A stretch of 64,000 nucleotides of DNA from Arcuatula senhousia. Lineage: Eukaryota > Mollusca > Bivalvia > Mytilida > Mytilidae. Below the pieces are notes generated by a model. It ran no database searches. It saw only the letters and a program-made list of their open reading frames with translations, and was not told the origin of the DNA. Each line of letters starts with the position of its first letter. Within the stretch, counting starts at the first letter, position 1. A program made the translations under genes and the position numbers. Positions 1-10,227 of this stretch are shown here, in pieces. The DNA is taken from NCBI GenBank assembly GCA_963971305.1, contig OZ020303.1:58404867-58468866 (forward strand). Direction: 5' to 3'.

Positions 1-1663
1 CAATGTCTTCCAAATGCTTCATTATTTTGTCTTTAATAAATTGGATCTTTCAAACAGAAGAAAGATCAAGACAAAACGGTAAGTAAAAAGTTCTTCTGCG
101 CATGTTCTGCTTTCTACTTCCCTTATTTCACAGCCTCACTCTCATATAATATTTTCACAAATCAAATGTGTACTTTCTTCACATTATTGATTTGTTTGTT
201 TGGGTATTTGAACAATAATGTAGGACAGTTATTAGGGTTACCAGTTAGATATACTAAGTCACAAATATATCCTTTAGAATCTTATTTCACTAACACACTG
301 TAGGATTAACATCGTAGATCAAAACAAATAACCCTTTACACATGTGTTCACTTTTAGATGATTGATGATGTACGAACAAAACACATTTTGATTGGTCAAT
401 CATTGTTTATTAAGAGAAAAAGTGGTTAATTTTCAAAATAATGTTAACAAACATATACTTCTTGTTTAACATTTTGTTAATTTTTCTTTGCTTCTATCTT
501 GATTTCTAAAATATTTCATGATGAATTTTCTATGTTGCATGGAAAACTGCTTTTAAAATTTTTCTAAGATAAAATCTTCAATTTTTTTTATTGATGTTTG
601 CATGAGGGAACGAAGACATGCTACTTTTTATGTAATGGAATACTTAATTTTTCCCATATATCTTTAAAAGCAGGAGAGCCATCACACTCTTTCTAAGCAA
701 TGATTCCATGGGAATTCACAATAAAAGCAATCTTAAAATCATACAGCGAGAAAAGTTAATCCATCTTATTATTCTGGTAATAAATAAGTGAAATTTCCAA
801 AGTATTTCAAAATGCTTTTATTTAATAATTCATTTTTCGAGATAGGCTGTCAGTAATAAATTCCATTAGCTTCTACAAGTTCTGAAAATTTGATTAGTTA
901 TCAAGGGTATATTTTAGTATAATAATCTCATATGGAAAACAATTGGAACCACGTATATCTTAAAAATGGCTACAAAGTCTTACAAATAATATCATTCATT
1001 GAAAGGGTACTTGCACCAAATATTTCAATCCTTAAATCAAATCATTACACGATTGGAGAATATACAGAACAGCACAAAGGATGTCAAATTCGATTAAAAA
1101 TCAAATGTGTTGCTTGTCATATTAATTTCGAAAACTGGAATCCAAGAAAAGATATTGAATTTCCATTGTTTCAATTTAGGGAGTTAATCATACCGAGCCA
1201 ATGTTTTTCGAATTTCCACTTTCGTTTTATAATTTTGGTTCTAAAAAGAATAGATAAAAATGCCGATAACTCAAAAGGCTTCATAGCACTTAAAGCAGAT
1301 AAATGGCATAGAAAATTGGGATAGATGTGTAACAGTATCAATATTGGAGAAGTTCATAACTAACGGTAATAACAAAACTACCGAACTTGAATGATCAATC
1401 TCATAGTCCAGAGAAAATGACAAAAACGAATCAGTCATACCGGAGAATTGGTGGATCGCAATGGTCCTGACTTGGTACAGGCATTGCAAACAAAATGGTG
1501 GGTTTAACCAGTTTTTAAGGCGCCGACCCCCCTCTTCCATTGCGATCTTAGTATCCGGTAACTCGAGTACCAAAACAAAATCTCAAGAGGCATCAGACAA
1601 AGACTTTTTTGGTTGAATCAAATTTATGAAAATTTATAACAATGGTATTTTTTGTCATTACAG
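1..1663. other. Non-coding flank or intron upstream of the K+ channel T1 exon
   Basis: AT-rich sequence with no recognisable exon. An open frame at 932-1324 shows no domain and no convincing splice context. The first half of the channel's T1 domain should lie upstream, because the exon at 1664 starts inside a glycine codon. I did not find it here, so it probably lies before the window. The stretch contains one dispersed repeat (about 1330-1535) and ends in the acceptor TTTGTCATTACAG just before 1664. Confidence 0.5.
1330..1535 (-). repeat. Dispersed repeat, family 'TTGAGATTGATCCTC'
   Basis: The reverse complement of this block matches the plus-strand blocks at about 25095-25180 and 28230-28382. 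Shared words include GTACCAAGTCAGGACCATTG in the longer copies and the TTGAGATTGATCCTC-type stretch. A further small piece lies near 46060-46100. No coding potential is visible. It is a decayed dispersed mobile-element relic of unknown class. Confidence 0.55.
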
Positions 1664-1929
1664 GTGAACTACATGTACCTTTAGAAGTATGTGGAGCTGT
1701 CGTGAAGAGGGAATTAGATTTCTGGCAGATCAGCGAACTCCATATTAAATCATGCTGCTGGCGTCATTACAGATCGTACATAGAAAACAAGAGAATCCTA
1801 GACTCTTTTAATAAGAGTCTGAAAAATGAACAGGTTTATGTAAATCTTGACGAATATGAAGGATGGCAAAGGCTTCAAATGAAAATATGGTTGATTTTAG
1901 AACATCCACGGACTTCCAGGGCGGCAATG
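1664..1929 (+). CDS. Voltage-gated K+ channel, exon for the C-terminal half of the T1 tetramerisation domain
   Basis: This exon starts after the acceptor CATTACAG with a split glycine codon (phase 1) and ends before the donor GTACGTAAG in phase 0. The translation GELHVPLEVCGAVV then RELDFW, ELHIKSCCW and a final SRAAM matches the second half of Kv T1 domains. Family landmarks are the G-(K/E)-L-H start, the (D/E)ELxFWGI segment and the zinc-ligand CCW typical of Kv2-Kv4 type T1 domains. The last residues SRAAM lead directly into VYGIISLLF of the exons at 3783 and 9064, which also begin in phase 0. In the channel, T1 sits in the cytosol below the pore and controls subunit assembly. The exon is open throughout and looks functional. 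The splice sites are read from sequence only. The first T1 exon is not in the window. Confidence 0.85.
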
Positions 1930-3782
1930 GTACGTAAGAATAGATCTCAAACAAGCATTTATATATATAGGTAGCGAATGGTTAAGCCTCAACTAAATTG
2001 TTTCTTTAAAACAGCATGTGATGCATTTTGCAACTTTTCAACATCTTGGTAAACGGTTCATAAATATCAGATCCCGAAACAAAATTATGCTTAACTTGAC
2101 GGACTGTTTATACATATATAAAGACATATTTATGGTTTAAAAAGAGGCAAAGACGTACCAAAGGTGACATTTGAATCATAAAGTTTAAAACAATTAAGGA
2201 GACAAAGCATCGACACTACAAATCACCTCATCCAGTAAAAAAAACAATAAATATTTAGTTTGTGAAATCATAATTTCTTTTAAAAAATATTTCAAATGTA
2301 ATTATCGCGTGTTTTGATTAAAGGCAAAAGTATTGTTTTAGAATGGTCAAAAGAAAAATTATTATATAAAAATCACAATAATAAAAAAATACCAAAAGTG
2401 GACGTGAAATTCAAACTTCATATAAAAAAATCACAAAAGCTTTGTTTTTGTATTTTTTTTTTCAGTACAAATGTATTAAAACAGATAACACAAAATCTAA
2501 TAAACTGGTTTATATATTCTTCTTGGCGTACACGAGTACTTTTACATGTTGTAAAATGTCCAATATTAAGGAAGCGAGTTTCTGTAAATTTTTCCTCTTA
2601 CGACTATAGATACCATCAACAGGGAAGCGTGAGACGATGATATATATTTCATTTCAAATGACTTTCATGGTTTCATTATGGCAGTAAAATGATCCTTTTT
2701 TCACATAATAGTATGCAGAGGTTATAAATGTATCCTCAGAACACCCATCACTTTAAAAGTTGAACAATAATACATGTATGAGCTATGTGATATATAGGTA
2801 GTCAAGTCTATTACATGAATGAAAATGCATTTACAATTTGGTACAAAACAATGAAATAAGAACAAAATACATAATTAATCACTAATCTTATAGTATAAAA
2901 AATGGGCAAATGAACTTAAGATACAATACAAAATGGCTGTAAATTTGCGTGTATGTATTTTAATGAGTATTCTTGTCACAATCTTTTACATCAATTTAAT
3001 TATAATCAGTAGCATTTTTGCCATTTGTGCTATCTGTAATTTAGTCAAGGTAAAGAAGGAAACACTATCGAAGAAAAAACAATTATACCCTAAAACAACC
3101 TTCCACAAAAAATATAAACAACGTGAAGAACATACATGTATTAGAAACAAAACTGTATACCTTTTACTGTTTTACTGTTTTAATTCATTTTGTCTGCTAA
3201 GTTCGATAACAAACGTTATGCTGTAAAGATGGAGACAAGATGCAAATCATGAAAATGTCTAATCATTCCTGTTAGAGACCAAACGTAAGGGTGTTAAAGT
3301 TTGAGACAAGAGAAGATGATAGTCCTTAAAGTATCAATGCACAGTTTTTACGAACAAGATACAAGATTTTACACTTGTTATGTACTTTTATGTACAGTTT
3401 GACGTTTATGACACTATCAGTATTCAAGAAAAAATGTGTTATGGAAATCTAGAATAATGCAAACTTTTTACTACAATAAACGTCCTCGTAGTATTTACTT
3501 CGCCTAAGTGTATATTATAGGGTTATTGCAAAAATATTTGGAAATATTTTCCCGAGTAGTATTCAATATTGCAGTAAGAGGGACAATGTTCCACAATATT
3601 CATGCAATAACCCGTTTATTGTATAGCAGACAACAACATCTTAATAGTAAGTTTTATTGTTGGTAAAGTCACAAATTCTTGAAGTTATATTGCAATATGT
3701 AAATATATTGCACACTGAAGTCACACTGCTTTCTTTGTGGAATTATATTGCTATACAATTAAGGGTGTTATATGAATTTTAG
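1930..3782 (+). other. Intron between the T1 exon and terminal exon A
   Basis: The intron has the donor GTACGTAAG at 1930 and an acceptor ending TGAATTTTAG at 3782. It is AT-rich, and nothing else recognisable was found. Open frames at 2314-2640 and 2933-3226 are low-complexity and have no domain. Confidence 0.7.
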
Positions 3783-4940
3783 GTTTATGGAATCATTTCT
3801 TTGTTGTTTGTTGTGACATCGATCCTGGGATTCACACTGGAAACGTTGCCACAGCTGAGACCCAAAATAGACACGAACCAGACAAAAAACGAAACCATCG
3901 AATGCAATGGGGAGAAAAAACAAATTGTACAAATGATTACACAACACGAAGCCTTGGAACTGTTAGATATGATATGTACCATTTATTTCACCATCGAATT
4001 AATTGTTCGTTTCATATTTGCTCCAAGAAAGATCAAATTTGTACGATCCATGATGAATATTATTGATTTGCTTGCACTTGTTCCGTTGTATATGCAATTG
4101 ATATTTAGCTCATCGACCAATCGCTCGTGTTATATGAACGAACAGTTTATACTTCAAATAATGTTCATCTTGAGAATTGTGAGAATGTTTCGAATATTTC
4201 ATCTTGTGAAGCATTATCAAGCTTTGAAAATATTAGTCTATGCTTTGAAAGCTAGCATTCAAGAATTGTTTATGCTTGGCATATTTCTATTCATCGGAAT
4301 GCTAGTATTTGCATCGATTATTTACTATGCAGAATTAAAGGACATCTCAACGCCAAGTGAAATGTTTCACACCATTCCTGTTGGTTTTTGGTGGGCTCTT
4401 GTTACCATGACAATGGTTGGTTATGGCGATGTTTATCCCGTAACTCCTTTCGGTTATGTAGTAGGTGGAGCATGTGCCATTTCTGGAGTTTTATTGATCG
4501 CATTAACGATTCCTGTCATTTCAAACAATTTCACATTGTTTTACACGCATGTTCGATCACGTGGTTCTGGTTCGGATGAAAGTTTACATTCGGGCTCACA
4601 GGACACTTTGTCACTTCCGAGTTATAACGAAGAAGATGAGGAAAAGTTAAAAGAACAGCATCGGAAACCGTCAAATGGCTCAGTCGTACTTGAAACTTAT
4701 ATGAATGGGACTTCAGTCCTTCGGAAATTGTCTTACAAGAAAAACCAATCGAATTATATTCCTATGGGATATATAGCAGAGTCTAATTCTATGTCAAACC
4801 TACATTTGAAAACCAATGAGGACGATTTTGAACAACAGAACAATAACTGTCACAAGGCGAGATCTGACGATGGAGTCACTTATAGTCGACAGTCTACTGT
4901 TAATTTGAGCGAGCTTTCGTTTATTGATAAGTCTACATAG
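3783..4940 (+). CDS. Voltage-gated K+ channel terminal exon A (S1-S6 and C-terminus), filter variant TMTMVGYGD
   Basis: A single exon of 385 codons plus stop (TAG 4938-4940). It codes for S1 (VYGIISLLFVVTSILGF), an S1-S2 loop with NQT and NET glycosylation sequons, S2-S3 (IDLLALVPLYM), S4 (ILRIVRMFRIFHLVKH), S5, pore helix and filter, S6 and a hydrophilic C-tail ending SFIDKST. The general form is a Kv channel, closest by eye to Shaw/Kv3 or another Shaker-superfamily class; the subfamily is not certain. Three departures stand out. The filter reads T-M-T-M-V-G-Y-G-D (Met codon 4413-4415) where nearly all Kv channels have T-M-T-T-V-G-Y-G-D. The S6 PVP motif is TIP. The S4 lysine K5 is His (4200-4202). 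The reading frame is intact and the exon is over 90 % identical to exon B by eye. It should join 1664-1929 in phase 0. It may act as a modified or regulatory subunit, which is inference. Confidence 0.9.
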   Translation, partial: VYGIISLLFVVTSILGFTLETLPQLRPKIDTNQTKNETIECNGEKKQIVQMITQHEALELLDMICTIYFTIELIVRFIFAPRKIKFVRSMMNIIDLLALVPLYMQLIFSSSTNRSCYMNEQFILQIMFILRIVRMFRIFHLVKHYQALKILVYALKASIQELFMLGIFLFIGMLVFASIIYYAELKDISTPSEMFHTIPVGFWWALVTMTMVGYGDVYPVTPFGYVVGGACAISGVLLIALTIPVISNNFTLFYTHVRSRGSGSDESLHSGSQDTLSLPSYNEEDEEKLKEQHRKPSNGSVVLETYMNGTSVLRKLSYKKNQSNYIPMGYIAESNSMSNLHLKTNEDDFEQQNNNCHKARSDDGVTYSRQSTVNLSELSFIDKST

Positions 4941-5689
4941 TGAAGAGTTGCCAGACTTGTCTGACACGACTTTTTACTTCAGGTTCAACGATTTCTTTAT
5001 TTCTTTGTATTTAACTTGTTTGTAAATACACTGATGTTCTAACATGATAAGCTTGAAAAAATTATTCACATATTTATAGAACACTTTCAAAAATTAAGTT
5101 CAAAACAAGTCTTCCATTTGAAAATAATCCTTTCGAATGAAAAAAAAGAGATTGAAGTATCAGTCCACGTAAAGATCAGGAAAAATGCATAGATGCGGTG
5201 GCGCACTAAGGAAAACACGCTGACTTTTGATCGTGGAATTCGATAAAACTACCTAATATAACAACAATTCAATTTATGAAATTTCTTAATTATTTTGTCT
5301 TTTTAAGATATAATCATTTGAAATTTAGTTAAATTGTTCAGTGAAAAAAAATCAGGGAAATTTTCCAACAAATTTGAATACTACTTAAGTGATGAAAAAA
5401 CGTATATACACTTTCACGACAGATAAAAAATATATAAAGATCTGATAAAAAAACAAAATTATTTATTTAGCTTTACTTTTATGATAAATGCCAAACCACT
5501 TAAACAAAACAAAAATTCTTATCAAAACAAGGAAGCAATTTTCACATTTTAAAATTTTCACCAACTGTTCCATGATTGTTTTGTTTTCATATGTATACGT
5601 TTTTAAATTAAATTATGCCCGCAAGAGCACAATTTTGACTTAAAATATTTCTCATTAGAATTTTATTGATATGACCATATATATATGTT
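4941..5689 (+). other. 3' untranslated region and AT-rich spacer after exon A
   Basis: The first 30-40 bases still resemble the sequence after exon B (shared CTGACACGAC), so the duplication reached past the stop codon. The rest is AT-rich without a recognisable gene. Confidence 0.45.
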
Positions 5690-5960
5690 ACAGGGAAAAT
5701 TGGAATCCAGGGAAATCCAGAATCCACCTAGGGCAAAACGGAATTCAAATTTGTCCTAGGTCCTAGGACAAATTGGAATTCTGATTTGCCCTTGTTTTAA
5801 TCCGGTGTAAATCGGAATTCCAATTTCTCCTAGGACAAATTGAGATATCCAGATTTGCCCTAGGACGATTCTGGATCTTCCTGGTTTTTCAGTGGGATCC
5901 AGAATCACGCTAGATATTTTCGCTAGTGGGATTTTAGATCCTCCTGATGATTGTAAATAC
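5690..5960 (+). repeat. CCTAGG-rich block, copy 1 of an inverted pair
   Basis: The block repeats variants of 'TTTGCCCTAGGA' and 'GGACAAATTGGAAT' and contains many EcoRI-like GGAATTC words. A related block lies at about 7005-7195 with the elements in reversed order (GGATCCAGAATCC first, ATTTGCCCTGTATCA last). Together they look like the ends of an inserted element, or two copies of a MITE in opposite orientation. No coding capacity. Confidence 0.5.
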
Positions 5961-6029
5961 ATTTACTATGTTTATTTTTAAAACAATAATAAAAAATAAA
6001 TGAAAATAAAAAAAAAACATAATACATAG

Positions 6030-6350
6030 AAGAAAATGAGATGTGGAATAAATGTACACGACACAACCTACAATATAAACGAAAATTTAAAAAAAATCCT
6101 CAATGGAAAACAGCCAACAGCCTTCAATTTGACAAGTGGTCACTGCTTGCTGTTTTTCAATAGGACTTGGATTAAAAATAAACTACATATGATTCAAGCC
6201 CAATCCTTAAGTGAAATGAAAGACCCTCACCTTGACAAATAAACAATTAACATAAATTCGACAAAATACAATCATAAGTCTGGCTTATAGGACAAGCACA
6301 TTTAAAATGTGGCGGGGTTAAACTAGTTTTTGGGTGCCAACCTTCCCCCT
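6030..6350 (+). repeat. Dispersed repeat, family 'GAGATGTGGAATAA', copy 1
   Basis: It shares an ordered set of words with about 19600-19920 (+) and about 53020-53310 (reverse complement): GAGATGTGGAATAA, TGTACRCGACACA, the CCAGCAGCC region, GGTGCTGCTC and CGGGGTTAAAC near the 3' end. There is no intact coding frame. All three copies are diverged, so this is an old family of unknown class. Confidence 0.6.
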
Positions 6351-7004
6351 ATTGATAATCAATAACAAAGCACAAACTAACACACAGTAAAAATCAAATC
6401 GATAAAAGTTCAATTCAACAAGAGAGAACCTAAGACAAAAAGAAAACAAGAAATTATTGGGACATGTATTTTTCATTGTAATAGATTTATAAAATTATAT
6501 TGCATATGATATTTATTGTTATTTGGTGTATTACATTACTTATTCAAAATTCTATTTTTTTTTAAATAGAATTAATATCGAATCATGTTCAGATCCAAAT
6601 ACAATATTTTTCCAAAACTTTTTATAAAGTTTTAAATATTCTTAATAACAGTTGAACTTTTTGTATCTTCATTTATACGTTATATATCAATATACCACTT
6701 CAAATCTATATTTATTACAGAAAATCTGTATTTATTACAAAAAAGGATAAGTCAAAACAACAAAAAATATGCATTCATATAATTTTAATTTATTTTTTTT
6801 ACATCGACTGCAGTCTTTTGCTAATGTTTTATTCTTGACCCTAAGTATTTTTCTACAAATTTCCGGTAAACAAATAATGAAAAAACTCTAGCCTTAATGA
6901 AATTTATAATCATAACTTATCTTTTCAAATCTATTCATCTCATAATATGTATAATTGTCAAATGATTGTGTTTAATTGTGTAACAATATTAAAACAATAA
7001 GTCA
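6351..7004. other. AT-rich spacer, nothing recognised
   Basis: Very AT-rich with homopolymer runs. No exon, repeat boundary or RNA gene could be identified. Confidence 0.4.
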
Positions 7005-7195
7005 GGAAGGATCCAGAATCCTCTGAGGAAAATCTAGATATCTCAATTAGTCCTAAGAGAAATTGGTATTCCGATTTACACTGGATTAAATCCAGGGCAA
7101 ATCAGAATTACAATTTGTCCTAGGAGAAATTATAATTTCAATTTGCCCTAGGAGGATTCCGGGTCGCCCTGGATTCCAATTTGCCCTGTATCATA
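7005..7195 (-). repeat. CCTAGG-rich block, copy 2 of an inverted pair
   Basis: Counterpart of the block at 5690-5960 (see that entry). Words such as AATTTGTCCTAGGAGAAATT and GGATTAAATCCAGGGCAAAT recur in changed order. It may be the opposite end of one element spanning about 5690-7195 into which the repeat at 6030 was inserted, but the evidence does not decide this. Confidence 0.45.
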
Positions 7196-7739
7196 TATAA
7201 CTTAAGATGATGTAGTTATTCTGAATATTGTATATTTGTGATGATTTTATAAAATTACCAATAATCAAGTCAAAAGGTATTCTTTTACTAGTTTGTAAAA
7301 CCATACAAATTGTTTTGTATTTTAATCACCTTGATATGCAAGTAAAACATCTTGTGTAGCAATAACTTATATAACAGACAGAACAATACGTTATTCTTCC
7401 GATACTTATAAAGGGACAAAAAGAACTTGAAGACAGTCATAGTCACGACGTTAAACTCCCCAGTCAGTCAGTGAAGACAGTCATTACAATGCAAACTGCC
7501 TTTACACACGCATACACACACGCACACCCTTATGTTCACGAAAATTGTCCATTTTTACAAAGTATTTTAAAAACTTTAAAATTATTATTAAATCCTTGTG
7601 TATGTAGAATCTATTTTCAATAAAATGTGCTTTATAGAATGAGGTAAAGGGGTAATCAAACATCATAATACAAAAATAAATCGTTAGACAATAAATTATC
7701 ACAACAAAACAGCCACACAACAACAAAAAATGAAATAAC

Positions 7740-8300
7740 ATATTTGTCTACAAGCACATGATGTCTTCCGTAAAATTTCTTAAGTGATGACAACAACCCG
7801 GGGGCAACGTACCCCTGTGTTAACAATTTGCTTGTCAGCCGTTTAGCTCTATCAAGGAAGTCGTAATACTTCCCACATGATCTGGAGTGATACGTAATCT
7901 CCATATGCTGGAATGGACGGAATGTTGCTACACAGATCGGGAAAGTTGACTATTGGAAATTTGAAGTCATCACGTTTGTCATAGAGCTTTGTACAAACCC
8001 TTCCTAGTGTGTCAGTTTAGAAAGAAATAAAACCAAATATGAAGCGGAATCTGTTTCGTCCTTTATCTCAAGTTCATTTGTATATATGACAGGTAAATAG
8101 TCACCAAATCAAGGATTGTTAAGTGAAACGACATCACAAAAATAAGAAAATGTGAGATTAAAGAATAAAGCAAGTCTACAATCCTTTTTGTCTAGATGTG
8201 ATTGTAAGAAGTCCGCTTCTTGTGAATGAAGAAACAAATCGGCAAGCATTGGTGCACAATTTGTGCCCGTTTGGATACCAATTGTCTTATTGAATAAAAT
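7740..8300 (-). pseudogene. Decayed reverse transcriptase fragment
   Basis: Minus-strand translation in several frames gives, in order, an IQTGTNCAPLLADLFLHS-like motif (about 8230-8290), a degraded (F/Y)xDDVxSLNNP region (about 8100-8160), an ELEIKD stretch (about 8060-8090), LYDKRDDFKFPIVNFPDLC-like sequence (about 7930-7990) and a SRSCGKYYDFLDRAKRL / LKKFYGRHHVLVDKY tail (about 7745-7900). This is the palm and thumb part of a reverse transcriptase family that is dispersed in the window. Frameshifts separate the pieces. The element class (Penelope-like or other non-LTR) cannot be fixed from this. Confidence 0.7.
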
Positions 8301-9063
8301 ATTTCATTTTATGAATCTACACCTAAGTATGGTCGCTGAAGCTCGAGGAGAGTAACCTACAAACCAACCAAACCTACTCGAATGTATATGCCAAGATGAA
8401 TATTATGTTTGTTAAAATTACTGATGTTACGTTTAAAAAAACTTTTTTTGATTGGGGTCAAATTGAGATAAAAACTGACGCCTCGATGAAATATCTAATA
8501 TAGTATACTTCGCCCAATTGTGCAAGATGTGAGATAAGTTTTATAATTTAGTTTCGTGCTCATTTCTTCTTAGGCATAATTATTTAGTTTTAAAGCCAAC
8601 AGTATTCACATTCAATGAAACCAAAAGCTTAATTTTGAAACTTATACAACTGAAAAAAACTAGGGCTATTATAGGAGTAATTACGAACATGCAACATTTT
8701 ATTTGTTATTCCTCTTTATTTTTTTATATTGTTACCGTGGCATCATGTATGTACAGATAACTTTACAGTTAATTATGTCATAAACTCACATGTATTGTAT
8801 AAAATAAACGTCCTATATTTACATGTATTTTGTAAAATCAACAAATAATAACCAAGTTCAACGAAAATACAAATATTTTATTGCTAGTGTTGTAATAGTA
8901 CGATAATGTGTAGGATGGGTTTTAAATCAAGTCTCTACCGAACCACAACAGAAACGAAATGGTGATTTTGTTGTACATTTGATAGTCATTATATATCTAA
9001 ATAGTATTTTCAGGGTCTGTTCTTTGATTTTTAACTTTAACATGTTCATTTCTTCTTTGGTAG
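8301..9063 (+). other. Spacer leading into terminal exon B
   Basis: AT-rich. No second T1-type exon is visible here or anywhere between 4941 and 9063. The acceptor before exon B reads TCTTCTTTGGTAG at 9051-9063. Confidence 0.5.
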
Positions 9064-10227
9064 GTTTATGGAATCATATCTTTGTTGTTTGTTGTGACAT
9101 CGATCCTGGGATTTACGCTGGAAACGTTACCACAGCTGAGACCAAAAATTGACATGAACCACACAAAAAATGAAACCATCGAATGCAATGGGGAGAAAAA
9201 ACAAATAGTACAAATGATTACACAACACGAAGCATTGGAAAAATTGGATATGATATGTACCATTTATTTCACCATCGAATTAATTGTTCGTTTCATATTT
9301 GCTCCAAGAAAGATCAAATTTGTACGCTCCATGATGAATGTTATTGATTTGCTTGCACTTGTTCCGCTGTATATGCAATTGATATTTAGCTCATCGACCA
9401 ATCGTTCTTGTTACATGAACGAACAGTTTATCATTCAAATAATGTTCATTTTAAGAATAGTGAGAATGTTTCGTATATTTCATCTCGTCAAACATTATCA
9501 AGCGCTAAAAATATTAGTCTATGCTTTGAAAGCTAGCATTCAAGAATTGTTTATGCTTGGCATATTTTTATTCATCGGAATGCTAGTATTTGCATCGATA
9601 ATTTACTATGCAGAATTAAAGGATATTTCAACGCCAAGTGAAAAGTTTCATACCATTCCTGTTGGCTTTTGGTGGGCTCTCATCACCATGACTACAGTGG
9701 GATATGGCGATGTTTATCCCATAACTCCATATGGTTATGTCGTTGGTGCGGCATGTGCCGTTTCTGGTGTTTTATTAATCGCTTTAACCATTCCTGTCAT
9801 TTCAAACAATTTTACATTGTTTTATACGCATGTTCGATCACGTGGTTCCGGTTCGGATGAAAGTTCACATTCAGGCTCACAAGACACTTTATCTCTTCCA
9901 AGTTATAACGAAGAAGAAGAGGAAGAGGAAAAGTTAAAACAACAGCATCGAAAACCATCAAACGGCTCAGTCGTCTTAGAAACCTATATGAACGGGACAT
10001 CAGTCCTTCGGAAATTATCTTACAAGAAAAAGAAGCAATCAAACTATATTCCTATGGGATATATTGCAGAGTCTAATTCTATGTCAAACCTTCCGTGTAA
10101 AACCAATGGGAATGATTTTGAACTACAAAGAAGCAACAGTAACAAGGCGAGATCTGATGATGGGGTCACCTATCGACAGTCTACTGCTAATTTGAGCGAG
10201 CTGTCGTTTATTGATAAGTCTACATAG
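9064..10227 (+). CDS. Voltage-gated K+ channel terminal exon B (S1-S6 and C-terminus), canonical filter TMTTVGYGD
   Basis: A single exon of 387 codons plus stop (TAG 10225-10227). It is collinear with exon A through S1-S6 and the C-tail (SFIDKST end). The filter is the canonical T-M-T-T-V-G-Y-G-D, with Thr codon ACA at 9694-9696. It keeps the two other unusual features of exon A: S4 with His at the K5 position, and TIP instead of PVP in S6. Differences from exon A are mostly silent or conservative, plus extra Glu and Lys codons in the tail. The acceptor phase (0) equals that of exon A, and the nearest compatible upstream coding exon is 1664-1929. It is therefore either an alternative last exon of the same gene or a paralogous gene whose T1 exons are missing here. 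The intact frame argues that it is functional. Confidence 0.9.
   Translation, partial: VYGIISLLFVVTSILGFTLETLPQLRPKIDMNHTKNETIECNGEKKQIVQMITQHEALEKLDMICTIYFTIELIVRFIFAPRKIKFVRSMMNVIDLLALVPLYMQLIFSSSTNRSCYMNEQFIIQIMFILRIVRMFRIFHLVKHYQALKILVYALKASIQELFMLGIFLFIGMLVFASIIYYAELKDISTPSEKFHTIPVGFWWALITMTTVGYGDVYPITPYGYVVGAACAVSGVLLIALTIPVISNNFTLFYTHVRSRGSGSDESSHSGSQDTLSLPSYNEEEEEEEKLKQQHRKPSNGSVVLETYMNGTSVLRKLSYKKKKQSNYIPMGYIAESNSMSNLPCKTNGNDFELQRSNSNKARSDDGVTYRQSTANLSELSFIDKST

Noticed and set aside
60..95. Good donor-like site ACG/GTAAGTA as possible end of the first T1 exon
   Set aside because: The frame that would fit the split glycine codon gives no T1-like residues (none of the family's FDRHP or LNYYRTG type), so it is not the missing exon.
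932..1324. 130-codon open frame upstream of the channel
   Set aside because: No domain, no splice signals that join the T1 exon, and composition like AT-rich intron. It does not resemble the missing first half of T1.
3785..3982. Antisense open frame over the start of channel exon A (and its twin at 9066-9263)
   Set aside because: It mirrors a strongly conserved coding exon on the plus strand; the conservation is explained by the channel.
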